DNA of 64,000 nt from contig NZ_JOCA01000004.1 in assembly GCF_000718785.1 (NCBI RefSeq), positions 62,001 to 126,000 on the forward strand, in the 5' to 3' direction. Shown in pieces: positions 24,676-33,346 of the stretch (position 1 is its first letter; every line of letters begins with the position of its first letter). This DNA comes from Streptomyces sp. NRRL WC-3626. GTDB lineage: Bacteria > Actinomycetota > Actinomycetes > Streptomycetales > Streptomycetaceae. Made by a program: the position numbers and the translations under genes. Under the pieces are notes generated by a model. The model saw nothing but the letters and a program-made list of their open reading frames with translations. It ran no database searches and was not told the DNA's origin.

Positions 24676-25536
24676 ATGCGCATCGCCGTCACGATCTTCC
24701 TCACCGACGAGACGATCACCCCGGTCCGGCTCGCCCGGGAGCTGGAGCAGCGCGGGTTCGCCGGGCTGTATCTGCCGGAGCACACGCACATCCCCGTCGA
24801 CCGGACCACCCCGTACCCGGCGGGCGGGGAGCTGCCGCGCGAGTACGGCAGGACGCTGGACCCCTTCGTCGCGCTCGGCCAGGCCGCCGCCGTCACCGAG
24901 CGGCTGGGGCTCGGCACGGGCATCACGCTCGTCGCGCAGCACGACCCGATCGATCTTGCCAAGCAGGCCGCGACCCTGGACCACCTCTCCGGGGGCCGGC
25001 TCACGCTCGGCCTCGGCTACGGCTGGAACGTGGAGGAGGCCGCCGACCACGGCGTCGAGTGGCGCACCCGGCGCGAGCTGGTGCGGGACCGGATGGCGCT
25101 GATGCGGGCGCTGTGGTCGGAGGAACCGACGGCGTACGAGGGGAAGTTCGGGAGCGTACGGGCCAGCCTCGCGTACCCGAAGCCGGTGCGGAAGCCGCGC
25201 GGGCCGGTGGCCGGACCGCGCACCCTGGTCGGCGGGGCGGCGGGACCGAAGCTGTTCGCGCACATCTGCGAGTACGCCGACGGCTGGCTGCCGATCGGCG
25301 GGCGCGGGCTCACGGAGGCGCTGCCCGTGCTGCGGGCGGCCTGGGCCGACGCGGGCCGCGAGCCCGGCGCCCTCCAGGTCGTGCCGTACGCCGTGCGTCC
25401 CAGCGCGGGCAAGCTGGCGCACTTCGCGGAGCTGGGCGTCGAGGAGGTCGTGGTGCAGCTGCCGCCGGAGGGGGAGGCGGGGGTGCTGCGCGCGCTGGAC
25501 GAGGTGCAGCCGTTCGTGGTGGCACAGGGGGCCTGA
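24676..25536 (+). CDS. LLM-class F420-dependent oxidoreductase
   Basis: 286 residues, luciferase-like TIM barrel. It has the N-terminal strand MRIAVTIFLTDETITP, GFAGLYLPEHTHIPV, the central LGTGITLVAQHDPIDLAKQAATLD motif, GRLTLGLGYGWNVEE, and the C-terminal TLVGGAAGPKLFAHICEYADGWLP. This pattern matches the MSMEG-type F420-dependent subgroup, which carries the GxGWNxEE segment. AAAGG lies 6 nt before ATG. It is 46 bp upstream of fbiC on the same strand, so it is likely co-transcribed with the synthase that makes its presumed cofactor. Reaction and substrate are not evident. Confidence 0.9.
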   Translation: MRIAVTIFLTDETITPVRLARELEQRGFAGLYLPEHTHIPVDRTTPYPAGGELPREYGRTLDPFVALGQAAAVTERLGLGTGITLVAQHDPIDLAKQAATLDHLSGGRLTLGLGYGWNVEEAADHGVEWRTRRELVRDRMALMRALWSEEPTAYEGKFGSVRASLAYPKPVRKPRGPVAGPRTLVGGAAGPKLFAHICEYADGWLPIGGRGLTEALPVLRAAWADAGREPGALQVVPYAVRPSAGKLAHFAELGVEEVVVQLPPEGEAGVLRALDEVQPFVVAQGA

Positions 25537-25582
25537 TGCGGACGCCCGAGGGCTCTGATCACCGCGAACGTATGCTCAAAGA

Positions 25583-28171
25583 ATGACGACTTCCGTGACC
25601 ACCGGAACCGGCGGCCCCACCGAGAACGCGCTGCGGCGCGCGCTCCGACGCGCCCGGGACGGCGTCTCCCTGGACGTCTCCGAGGCGGCGGTCCTCCTCC
25701 AGGCGCGCGGCGCGCACCTGGAGGACCTCTCCGCGACGGCCGGCCGGGTGCGGGACGCGGGGCTCGAGGCGGCGGGGCGGCCCGGTGTCATCACGTACTC
25801 GAAGAGCGTCTTCATCCCGCTGACCCGGCTGTGCCGGGACAAGTGCCACTACTGCACGTTCGTCACCGTGCCCGGCAAGCTGCGCCGGGCCGGGCACGGG
25901 ATGTTCATGTCGCCGGACGAGGTGCTGGACATCGCCCGCAAGGGCGCCGCCGCCGGCTGCAAGGAAGCCCTCATCACCCTCGGCGACAAGCCCGAGGACC
26001 GCTGGCCCGAGGCACGCGAGTGGCTCGACGCGCACGGCTACGACGACACGATCGCCTACGTACGGGCCGTCTCCATCCGGATCCTGGAGGAGACGGGACT
26101 CCTCCCGCACCTCAACCCGGGCGTCATGACGTGGACGGACTTCCAGCGGCTCAAGCCCGTCGCCCCGTCCATGGGCATGATGCTGGAGACCACGGCGACC
26201 CGTCTGTGGTCCGAGCCCGGCGGCCCGCACCACGGCTCCCCGGACAAGGAACCGGCCGTACGGCTGCGGGTGCTGGAGGACGCGGGCCGCTCCTCGGTCC
26301 CCTTCACCTCCGGGATCCTCATCGGGATCGGCGAGACGTACGAGGAGCGGGCCCAGTCCCTGTTCGCGCTGCGCAAGACGGCCCGCGCGCACCACGGCAT
26401 CCAGGAACTGATCATCCAGAACTTCCGCGCCAAGCCGGACACCGCGATGCGCGGCATGCCGGACGCGGAGCTGGACGAACTCGTCGCCACGGTCGCCGTC
26501 GCCCGGCTGGTCCTCGGCCCCTCCGCCTGCCTCCAGGCACCGCCGAACCTGGTCGACTCCGAGTACGGGCGGCTGATCGCGGCCGGCATCGACGACTGGG
26601 GCGGGGTCTCCCCGCTCACCATCGACCACGTCAACCCGGAACGGCCCTGGCCGCGGATCGAGGAACTGGCCGCCCACTCGGAGGCCGCCGGCTTCACCCT
26701 GCGGGAACGTCTCTGCGTCTACCCGGAGTTCGTACGGCGCGGCGAGCCCTGGCTGGACCCGCGGCTGCGCCCGCACGTGGCCGCGCTCGCCGACCCGGAG
26801 ACGGGTCTCGCCCGCCCCGGAGCGCTTCCGGAGGGGCTGCCGTGGCAGGAGCCGGACGAGGCGTTCACCGCGAGCGGCCGCACCGATCTGCACCGCACCA
26901 TCGACACCGAGGGCCGTACGGCCGACCGCCGCGACGACTTCGACGAGGTGTACGGCGACTGGGACGCCCTGCGGGAGGCCGCCGCCCCCGGCATGGTGCC
27001 GGAGCGCATCGACACCGACGTACGCGAGGCGCTGCGCACGGCCGCCGACGACCCGGTGAAGCTCACCGACGCCGAGGCGCTGGCGCTGCTGCACGCGGAC
27101 GGGCCCGCGCTGGACGCGCTGTGCCGGGTGGCGGACGACGTGCGCAAGTCCGCGGTCGGTGACGAGGTGACGTACATCGTCACCCGCAACATCAACTTCA
27201 CCAACGTCTGCTACACCGGCTGCCGCTTCTGCGCCTTCGCCCAGCGCCGTACGGACGCGGACGCGTACACGCTCTCCCTCGACCAGGTCGCCGACCGGGC
27301 CGCGCAGGCGTGGGACGTGGGCGCGGTCGAGGTCTGCATGCAGGGCGGCATCCACCCCGACCTGCCGGGCACGGCGTACTTCGACATCGCGCGGGCGGTG
27401 AAGGAACGCGTCCCCGGCATGCATGTGCACGCCTTCTCCCCGATGGAGGTCGTCAACGGGGCGAGCCGCACCGGCCTGTCGATCCGCGAGTGGCTCACGG
27501 CGGCGAAGGAGGCCGGCCTCGACTCCATCCCCGGCACGGCGGCCGAGATCCTCGACGACGAGGTCCGCTGGATCCTCACCAAGGGCAAACTGCCGGCGGC
27601 GACCTGGATCGAGGTGATCGAGACGGCCCACGAACTGGGCCTGCGCTCCTCGTCCACCATGATGTACGGCCATGTCGACCAGCCCCGTCACTGGCTCGGC
27701 CATCTGCGCACCCTCGCCGGGATCCAGCGGCGCACGGGCGGCTTCACGGAGTTCGTGACGCTCCCCTTCATCCACACCAACGCCCCGGTCTACCTCGCCG
27801 GGATCGCCCGCCCCGGCCCCACGTCGCGGGACAACCGCGCGGTGACGGCGATGGCCCGCCTCCTCCTCCACCCGTACATCCCCAACATCCAGACGAGCTG
27901 GGTGAAACTCGGTTCGCAGGGGGCGGCGGAGATGCTCCGCTCCGGGGCCAACGACCTCGGCGGCACGCTCATGGAGGAGACGATCTCCCGGATGGCGGGT
28001 TCCTCCTACGGCTCCTACAAGTCGGTCAAGGACCTGATCGCGGTGGCGGAGGCCGCCGGACGCCCCGCCAGGCCCCGTACGACCCTGTACGGCGAGGTCC
28101 CGGAGGAGCGCCGCCGGGCGGCCCGGGCCTCGGACGGGCACCTGCCGGAGCTGCTGCCGGTACTGGACTGA
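25583..28171 (+). CDS. fbiC: FO synthase, bifunctional CofG/CofH
   Basis: 862 residues. It makes 7,8-didemethyl-8-hydroxy-5-deazariboflavin, the chromophore of F420, from tyrosine and 5-amino-6-ribitylamino-uracil. Two radical-SAM halves are fused: the CofG-like half has C84-x3-C88-x2-C91 (CRDKCHYC) and the CofH-like half C543-x3-C547-x2-C550 (CYTGCRFC), each binding a 4Fe-4S cluster. Archaeal homologues are two proteins; the fusion is usual in actinomycetes. The upstream LLM gene is 46 bp away. The final ~30 residues are a divergent tail. Cytoplasmic; no regulatory RNA seen. Confidence 0.97.
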   Translation: MTTSVTTGTGGPTENALRRALRRARDGVSLDVSEAAVLLQARGAHLEDLSATAGRVRDAGLEAAGRPGVITYSKSVFIPLTRLCRDKCHYCTFVTVPGKLRRAGHGMFMSPDEVLDIARKGAAAGCKEALITLGDKPEDRWPEAREWLDAHGYDDTIAYVRAVSIRILEETGLLPHLNPGVMTWTDFQRLKPVAPSMGMMLETTATRLWSEPGGPHHGSPDKEPAVRLRVLEDAGRSSVPFTSGILIGIGETYEERAQSLFALRKTARAHHGIQELIIQNFRAKPDTAMRGMPDAELDELVATVAVARLVLGPSACLQAPPNLVDSEYGRLIAAGIDDWGGVSPLTIDHVNPERPWPRIEELAAHSEAAGFTLRERLCVYPEFVRRGEPWLDPRLRPHVAALADPETGLARPGALPEGLPWQEPDEAFTASGRTDLHRTIDTEGRTADRRDDFDEVYGDWDALREAAAPGMVPERIDTDVREALRTAADDPVKLTDAEALALLHADGPALDALCRVADDVRKSAVGDEVTYIVTRNINFTNVCYTGCRFCAFAQRRTDADAYTLSLDQVADRAAQAWDVGAVEVCMQGGIHPDLPGTAYFDIARAVKERVPGMHVHAFSPMEVVNGASRTGLSIREWLTAAKEAGLDSIPGTAAEILDDEVRWILTKGKLPAATWIEVIETAHELGLRSSSTMMYGHVDQPRHWLGHLRTLAGIQRRTGGFTEFVTLPFIHTNAPVYLAGIARPGPTSRDNRAVTAMARLLLHPYIPNIQTSWVKLGSQGAAEMLRSGANDLGGTLMEETISRMAGSSYGSYKSVKDLIAVAEAAGRPARPRTTLYGEVPEERRRAARASDGHLPELLPVLD

Positions 28172-28276
28172 ATCGGGCGGGGGGCACCACCGGCGCGGCA
28201 GTAGGATGATCCGAACCGCGTTCGATCGGGTGCCGTGGCCTTCGGTCGGGACCTGTAGCTGAGGAGATGCGTACCG

Positions 28277-28849
28277 GTGCCTGCCCGTCTTCCTTCGTGG
28301 GCCTGGGTGACCGGGCTGACCACGGCGGCGATCGCCGCGGTCGTGGTCCTGGCCGTCCAGGCGGACCAGGGGACGAAACCCACCGCCGCCACGACCCCGC
28401 CCGGTGCCTCCGCGCCGGCGGACGCGAAGCCGTCCGCCAAGCCGCCGGAGACGGAGAAGAAGCCGGTGGCCGTACCCGCCGACTCGGGCACGGGCCGCCG
28501 GATCGTCTACTCCCTCGGCGACAAGCGGGTCTGGCTGGTGGACGACAGCGACGCCGCCCGCCGCTCCTTCGCGGTCTGGCCGGGCACGGTCTCCCCGGAC
28601 CCCGGCACGTACACGATCGGCAACCGCACCGAGGCCACCACCGGCAGCGACGGCGTCCCGGTCGAGCACATCATGTACTTCGCCCAGAAGTCCGGCGTCT
28701 GGGTCGCCTTCTCCAACGCGGTCGACGGCACCTCTCCCGCCCCCGCCGCCCCGGACACACAGACGGGCGGCATACGCGTGGGCAAGCCCGACGGCCGCGC
28801 CCTGTGGACCTTCGGCTCAGCGGGCACGACGGTCCGGGTCGTCGAGTAG
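28277..28849 (+). CDS. Membrane-anchored L,D-transpeptidase-like protein lacking the catalytic Cys
   Basis: 190 residues from GTG 28277 (GAGGAG 10 nt upstream; TAGGAT at 28202-28207 may be the -10). A hydrophobic N-terminal anchor (about 8-28) is followed by a Pro/Ala/Lys linker and a ~120-residue domain. The domain follows the YkuD order: IVYSLGDKRVWLVDD, then WPGTVSPDPGTYTIGNR, then a strand HIMYFAQKSGVWVAFSNAVDG, then TGGIRVGKPDGRALW. In active enzymes the last motif is HGCVR; here the Cys position is Gly and no His precedes it. So it is probably a pseudoenzyme that binds peptidoglycan or another enzyme rather than forming 3-3 cross-links. Fold assignment is by pattern only. Confidence 0.72.
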   Translation: MPARLPSWAWVTGLTTAAIAAVVVLAVQADQGTKPTAATTPPGASAPADAKPSAKPPETEKKPVAVPADSGTGRRIVYSLGDKRVWLVDDSDAARRSFAVWPGTVSPDPGTYTIGNRTEATTGSDGVPVEHIMYFAQKSGVWVAFSNAVDGTSPAPAAPDTQTGGIRVGKPDGRALWTFGSAGTTVRVVE

Positions 28850-28856
28850 CGGCCGG

Positions 28857-29369
28857 TCAGGAGGGATCCGCCCGGCCGGCCGGTGTCACCGGCAGGTGGT
28901 TGATCAGGAGGACCACTCCGCTGAGGACGAAGACGCGGAGGGCCGCGTCCAGGCCGTTCCAGTTCTCCGACTGCCACATCGCGAACCATTCGCCGCCGAT
29001 CGCCATGAAGCCGGCGCCGAACAGGAGCATGACCATCAGCAGGCCGTAGGTGGAGACGCGGCGGGCGTGCGCGTGGTGGGGGCGGGTCCAGAGCCAGGTG
29101 CCGTAGATCAGGAGCAGGGCGGAGGCGGTCTCCCAGATGATGATCAGCACGTACGCGGTGTCCTGCAAGGCCTCGTTCGTGATCGCGCGCCACATCAGGT
29201 CGTCGTCCTTGAACGTGGTGTCCATCGCGAGGACATGGCGTACGAAGTCCTGGTTCGTCCCGAAGTCCGTGATGTTGCCGAAGGCGACCAGCGCCATGTA
29301 GAGGGCGACCGAGGCGGTGAGCAGCGTGGCGGTGAGGGGCAGTGCGCCGCGTGTGGTTGTGGTGGGCAT
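28857..29369 (-). CDS. DUF2165-family small integral membrane protein
   Basis: 170 residues with four hydrophobic helices at about 10-30, 68-90, 104-124 and 140-158. It has the family's conserved FGNITDFGTNQDFVRHVLAMDTT loop and the GGEWFAMWQSENWNG motif. It is a plasma-membrane protein of unknown function. The gene converges with the L,D-transpeptidase-like gene, with only 7 bp between the stops, and is divergent from the STAND gene at 29456. ATG 29369 is chosen; the in-frame extension to 29468 would add a Pro/Arg-rich head that looks spurious. Confidence 0.87.
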   Translation of the reverse strand: MPTTTTRGALPLTATLLTASVALYMALVAFGNITDFGTNQDFVRHVLAMDTTFKDDDLMWRAITNEALQDTAYVLIIIWETASALLLIYGTWLWTRPHHAHARRVSTYGLLMVMLLFGAGFMAIGGEWFAMWQSENWNGLDAALRVFVLSGVVLLINHLPVTPAGRADPS

Positions 29370-29455
29370 GGCGGTTCCATTCCCCGTACGACGGCCCCTA
29401 CCCGGGGGAGTTGGGCCAGAATGAGGGCGTCGGGACTCGGTGAGGGGACGTACGC

Positions 29456-31972
29456 GTGGCGCAGGCACGGCTGTCGATGCAGCAGATCGTCCAGGCGCGC
29501 CGGCGCGCCGGACTGGTGGCCCGCAGTGCCGAACGCGAGGTGTTCCGGGGCAACTTCGACCTTCCGCCCGAGGACGACCGGCACCGGTTCCTGTTCCATG
29601 TGCACGGCGACGCGGGCGTCGGGAAGACCTTCCTGGTCCGGGAGTTCGAGCAGTTGGCGCGTGAGCGGGGCGCGTTGACGGCGTACGTCGACGAGAGCGC
29701 GGACGGGGTGCCGGAGGTGCTGGCCGCGATCTGCCGTCAGGCCGCCGATCAGGGCGTGCGTTTCAAGGAGTTGGAGAAGCTGCTGCTCGCCCACCGCGAG
29801 CGGCGGCACGAGGCGGAACTGGCCGCGCTCGCCGCGCTCGACCCGGAGCCGGAGGGCGGGCCCTCGGCCGGCGGCCTGGCGCTCGCGCGGGCCGGGTTGG
29901 CCGGGCTGGGGCTGATCCCGGGCGTCGGCGTGTTCACCACCGCCGTCGACCCCGCCCAGCTCGCCCAGGGAGCCGACCGGTTGCGGGCCGGCCTCGGCGC
30001 ACGCTTCCGCAGCCACGAGGACGTGCGGCTCGTCGTCTCCCCGGAGAGCGTCCTCACCCCGGCGCTGACGGAGGAGCTCGCGGGTGCCGCCTCCTCCGTG
30101 CCGTGGATCGTCCTGTTCTTCGACACGTACGAGCGCACCGGCCCGTTCCTCGACCGCTGGCTGCACGACCTCATGACGACCGACCGCTACGGCGCCCTGC
30201 CCGCCAACGTCGTGGTCGTGACCGCCGGCCAGCACCCCTTCGACACCGCCGTGTGGGGCGGCCTCTCCGACCTCGTGACCGTCGTACCGCTCGCCCCCTT
30301 CACCGACGCGGAGGCACGCGGTCTGCTCGCCGACCGGGGCGTCACCGCCGAGCCGGTCGTCACCGAGGTCCTGCGGCTCACCGGCGGCCTCCCGGTCCTG
30401 CTCTCCACCCTCGCCGGCACCCGGCCCACCGCACCCGACGAGATCCCCGACCCGAGCGCGACGGCGCTGGACCGGTTCCTGAAGTGGGAGCGGGACCCCG
30501 CACGCCGGGCCGCCGCCGTCTGGGGCGCGCTGCCGCGCTGGCTGGACGCGGACGTGTTCCACGCGGCCGCCGACTGCCCGGAGGACCAGCGCGACGAACT
30601 GTACGACTGGCTGGGCGGACTGGCGTTCACCGACGGGCGCGCGGCGCGACTGCGCTACCACGACGTCGTCCGCGCCCCGATGCTGCGCTGGCAGCGCACC
30701 CGATCACCGCGCGGCTGGGCCGAACGGCATCTGCGGCTGGCCCGGACGTTCCGGCGCTGGCGTGAGGAGAGCGAGGGCGGCCGGGACTCCGGTGAGCTGT
30801 GGGCCGACCAGGAGTGGCGGGAACTGCGGCTGGCCGAGTCGTACCACCTGCTGTGCGCCCGTGACACAGGGGCGCCGGGGACGGTGATCCGGGACCTGGC
30901 GGAGGCGTGCGAGCAGGGCGGGCCCGTGGCCGAGCGGTGGGTGCGGCTGCTCGGGGACGCGGGCCGGGACGCGGACTGGGCGATGGTGACCGGCTGGTGG
31001 CGGGAGCTGTCCGAGGCGCTCGCGCAGGGCGGCCCGGGAGCCGTACTGGACCGGATGCTGGACCAGGTGCCCGTGCCGTCCGCCGGCCACCGGGCACCGG
31101 GTGGCCTCACGTCCAGGCTCCGCCCCGGGCCGCGGGCGGTCAGCCACGACGACGCCGATCTGCTGGGGAGCCCGTGGCCGGGGGCCGTCACGGGTGTGGA
31201 CCAGGGCGCCCACCCGGTCACGGCGGACGAGCGGGTCGCCCTCGAGGAGCCGCCGGTCCCGGTGACCGGCGACATCGGCCTCGGCGCCGTGCTCTCCCCC
31301 TCGCTCGCGGCCCGGCTGCACCGGGACCGGGCCGTCCTCGCCGCCACCCGCGGCGACTACCGGGCCGCCGTCACCCACCTGCGGCAGGCGATCCGCCTGG
31401 CTCCCCGCAATGCCGGCTTCCGCGCCCTGAGCGGCGAGTACCACCGCGTCCTCGGGCTGCACTCGGCGGCGATCCGGGACCTGCGCGAGGCCGTCACGCT
31501 CGCCCCCGGACACGCCTACGCCTGGGCCTCCCTCGGCGCCACCCGCCTCGCCCTCGGCGCCCCCGCCGCCGCGCTCATCGCCCTCGACCGCGCCCTGGAA
31601 CTCGACCCCGACTACGGCTGGGCCCTCATCCGCCGCGCCCGCGTCTGGCGGGAACTCGGCGAGGCCGGACGCCGGCTCGCCGACCTGGACCGGGCTGTCG
31701 CCCTCCAGCCCGACTCGCCCTGGGCGCACTGCGAACGCGGCGACGCGCTCCGTGCCGCCGGACGCGACGAGGAGGCACTCGGCGCCTACGACCTCGCCCT
31801 CGCCCTCGACCCCGGGTACCGGTCGGCGTACGCGAGCCGGGGCGTGTCCCGCTTCAACCTCGGCCGCCCCGCCGACGCCCTGTCCGACCTGGACCGCGCC
31901 CTGGAACTCGACCCCTCCTACACCTGGGCACGCACCCAGCGGGACATCGTCGTACGGCACCACGACGGCTGA
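29456..31972 (+). CDS. STAND-type P-loop ATPase with C-terminal TPR array
   Basis: 838 residues from GTG 29456, with GAGGGGA upstream. The Walker A motif HGDAGVGKTFL has K57; a Walker B-like IVLFFDTYERTG follows at about 218-229, then a sensor region with VVVTAGQHPF. The middle is an alpha-helical winged-helix-like section. The last ~220 residues form at least six TPRs of period 34 (for example AIRDLREAVTLAPGHAYAWA, ALIALDRALELDPDYGWALI). In STAND proteins a repeat sensor triggers NTP-dependent assembly. No DNA-binding or effector domain is visible, so its output partner is unknown. The gene after it encodes a degenerate ADP-ribosylglycohydrolase, 140 bp away. Confidence 0.85.
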   Translation: MAQARLSMQQIVQARRRAGLVARSAEREVFRGNFDLPPEDDRHRFLFHVHGDAGVGKTFLVREFEQLARERGALTAYVDESADGVPEVLAAICRQAADQGVRFKELEKLLLAHRERRHEAELAALAALDPEPEGGPSAGGLALARAGLAGLGLIPGVGVFTTAVDPAQLAQGADRLRAGLGARFRSHEDVRLVVSPESVLTPALTEELAGAASSVPWIVLFFDTYERTGPFLDRWLHDLMTTDRYGALPANVVVVTAGQHPFDTAVWGGLSDLVTVVPLAPFTDAEARGLLADRGVTAEPVVTEVLRLTGGLPVLLSTLAGTRPTAPDEIPDPSATALDRFLKWERDPARRAAAVWGALPRWLDADVFHAAADCPEDQRDELYDWLGGLAFTDGRAARLRYHDVVRAPMLRWQRTRSPRGWAERHLRLARTFRRWREESEGGRDSGELWADQEWRELRLAESYHLLCARDTGAPGTVIRDLAEACEQGGPVAERWVRLLGDAGRDADWAMVTGWWRELSEALAQGGPGAVLDRMLDQVPVPSAGHRAPGGLTSRLRPGPRAVSHDDADLLGSPWPGAVTGVDQGAHPVTADERVALEEPPVPVTGDIGLGAVLSPSLAARLHRDRAVLAATRGDYRAAVTHLRQAIRLAPRNAGFRALSGEYHRVLGLHSAAIRDLREAVTLAPGHAYAWASLGATRLALGAPAAALIALDRALELDPDYGWALIRRARVWRELGEAGRRLADLDRAVALQPDSPWAHCERGDALRAAGRDEEALGAYDLALALDPGYRSAYASRGVSRFNLGRPADALSDLDRALELDPSYTWARTQRDIVVRHHDG

Positions 31973-32112
31973 AATCCCACCGACCGGTTCTTTTCGGTCA
32001 CCCGGTTCACATTCCTTACACTCCGCGTACCGAATCACCCCCTGAACCGACCGTCCCCGTTCGATTACAGTGCTGGGCGTCGTACGTGCGGACGGTGTGC
32101 CGGGAGGTCGTG

Positions 32113-33234
32113 GTGAGCGGTGGCGCCGGGGCCGTGTGGGGGCGCGGCGAGCAGCAGGACTTCCGCAGCCGGGTGCGCGGAACGCTGCTCGGGGTCGCCC
32201 TGGGGGACGCGCTGGGCGCGCCCGTCGACACCCTGACGACCGCCGCGATACGGGAGGCGCACGGCCGGGAGGGCCTCACCGAGCTCGCCCCCGCCTACGG
32301 CCGGCGCGGCGCCGTCACCCACCACACCCAGCTCACCCTCTTCACCGTGGACGGTCTGATCCGCGCCCAGGTACGGCGCGACACCGGCGCCTGGCATCCG
32401 CCGACCGATCTGCACCGGGCGTATCTGCGCTGGGCCGCCACCCAGCGGGACTGGCGACCGGACGAGCGGCGCAAGGACGACGGCTGGCTGGCCCGCGAGG
32501 AGTGGCTGTACGCCCGCCGGGAGCCCGTCCGCACCCTCCTGCTCGGGCTCGGCGACGACACCATGGGGACGCCTTCGGCGCCCAAGAACCCCGGTGAGGC
32601 CGGGCCGGAGGCCACCGCCCGGTCCGCGCCGTTCGGGCTGCTCGTCGGCTGGGAGCCGCAGCTCGTCGTCCAGCTCGCCGTGGAGTGCGCGGCGCAGACG
32701 CACGGGCATCCGGTGGCGTACGTGGCGGCGGGCGCGTACGCGGTGATCGTGCACACCCTGGCGCGGGGCGAGACCCTGGACACGGCGGTGCAGCGGGCGC
32801 TCGCGCTGCTGGCCTCACGGCCGGGGCACCAGCCGGTGTCGGACGCGCTGCAGCGTGCGCTGGGGGCGGTACGGCAGGGGATGCCGACGCCGGAACGGGT
32901 CACGGAGCTGGTCGGGAACGCGACGGCGGAGGGGGTGCTCGCCGCCGCCGTGTACTGCGCGCTGGTGGGGGAGGACGTGCGGCAGGGGTTGTGTCTGGCG
33001 GTGAACCACGACGGGCCGAGTGCGGTGACGGGGGCGTTGACCGGCGGGCTGCTGGGGGCGTTGCACGGGGAGACGGCTCTGCCTCCGGGGTGGCTGGCGG
33101 AGCTGGAGGGCCGGCCGACGGTGCTGGAGCTGGCCGACGACTTCGCGATGGAGATGACGCAGGGCGCCGCGCTGCACGGCCCCGCGGGGGCGTCGGCGGC
33201 GTGGCTGGCACGGTATCCGCGGGGTGGCGCGTGA
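32113..33234 (+). CDS. ADP-ribosylglycohydrolase-family protein with replaced metal ligands
   Basis: 373 residues from GTG 32113, with GGGAGG 5 nt upstream. The all-helical ARH fold is recognised by LLGVALGDALGAPVD near the start and LTGGLLGALHG near the end. Active members bind two Mg ions through an Asp pair in a T-D-D-T motif and another in G-D-S-D. Here these read T69-H-H-T72 and G301-P-S-A304, so all four Asp are gone, while surrounding helices are kept (HHTQLTLFTVDGLIRA). It therefore probably no longer removes ADP-ribose in the usual way. Possible roles are ADP-ribose binding or regulation of a partner. The long in-frame extension upstream overlaps the STAND gene and is not real. Confidence 0.85.
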   Translation: MSGGAGAVWGRGEQQDFRSRVRGTLLGVALGDALGAPVDTLTTAAIREAHGREGLTELAPAYGRRGAVTHHTQLTLFTVDGLIRAQVRRDTGAWHPPTDLHRAYLRWAATQRDWRPDERRKDDGWLAREEWLYARREPVRTLLLGLGDDTMGTPSAPKNPGEAGPEATARSAPFGLLVGWEPQLVVQLAVECAAQTHGHPVAYVAAGAYAVIVHTLARGETLDTAVQRALALLASRPGHQPVSDALQRALGAVRQGMPTPERVTELVGNATAEGVLAAAVYCALVGEDVRQGLCLAVNHDGPSAVTGALTGGLLGALHGETALPPGWLAELEGRPTVLELADDFAMEMTQGAALHGPAGASAAWLARYPRGGA

Positions 33235-33242
33235 GCCGTCCC

Positions 33243-33310
33243 ACGCCGGAGGGGCCAGAACCAGCCCCTCCGGCGTTTGAGGAGCGGGGGTCCGGGGGCA
33301 GCGCCCCCGG
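33243..33310 (+). terminator. Terminator hairpin followed by a dispersed GC repeat
   Basis: acgccggaggggc (33243-33255) and gcccctccggcgt (33264-33276) form a perfect 13-bp stem. It continues into tttgaggagcgggggtccggggg, and a second stem ccgggggc-agc-gcccccgg (33292-33310). This two-hairpin block is a familiar Streptomyces intergenic sequence. It separates the convergent ARH and symporter genes. Confidence 0.75.
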
Positions 33311-33346
33311 GGGACGGGAACGGGAAGGGGCGGCGGGGGCGAAGAA

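Noticed and set aside
30907..32112. Upstream extension of the ADP-ribosylglycohydrolase frame
   Set aside because: It overlaps the STAND gene in another frame, and the conserved fold starts only after GTG 32113 with GGGAGG.
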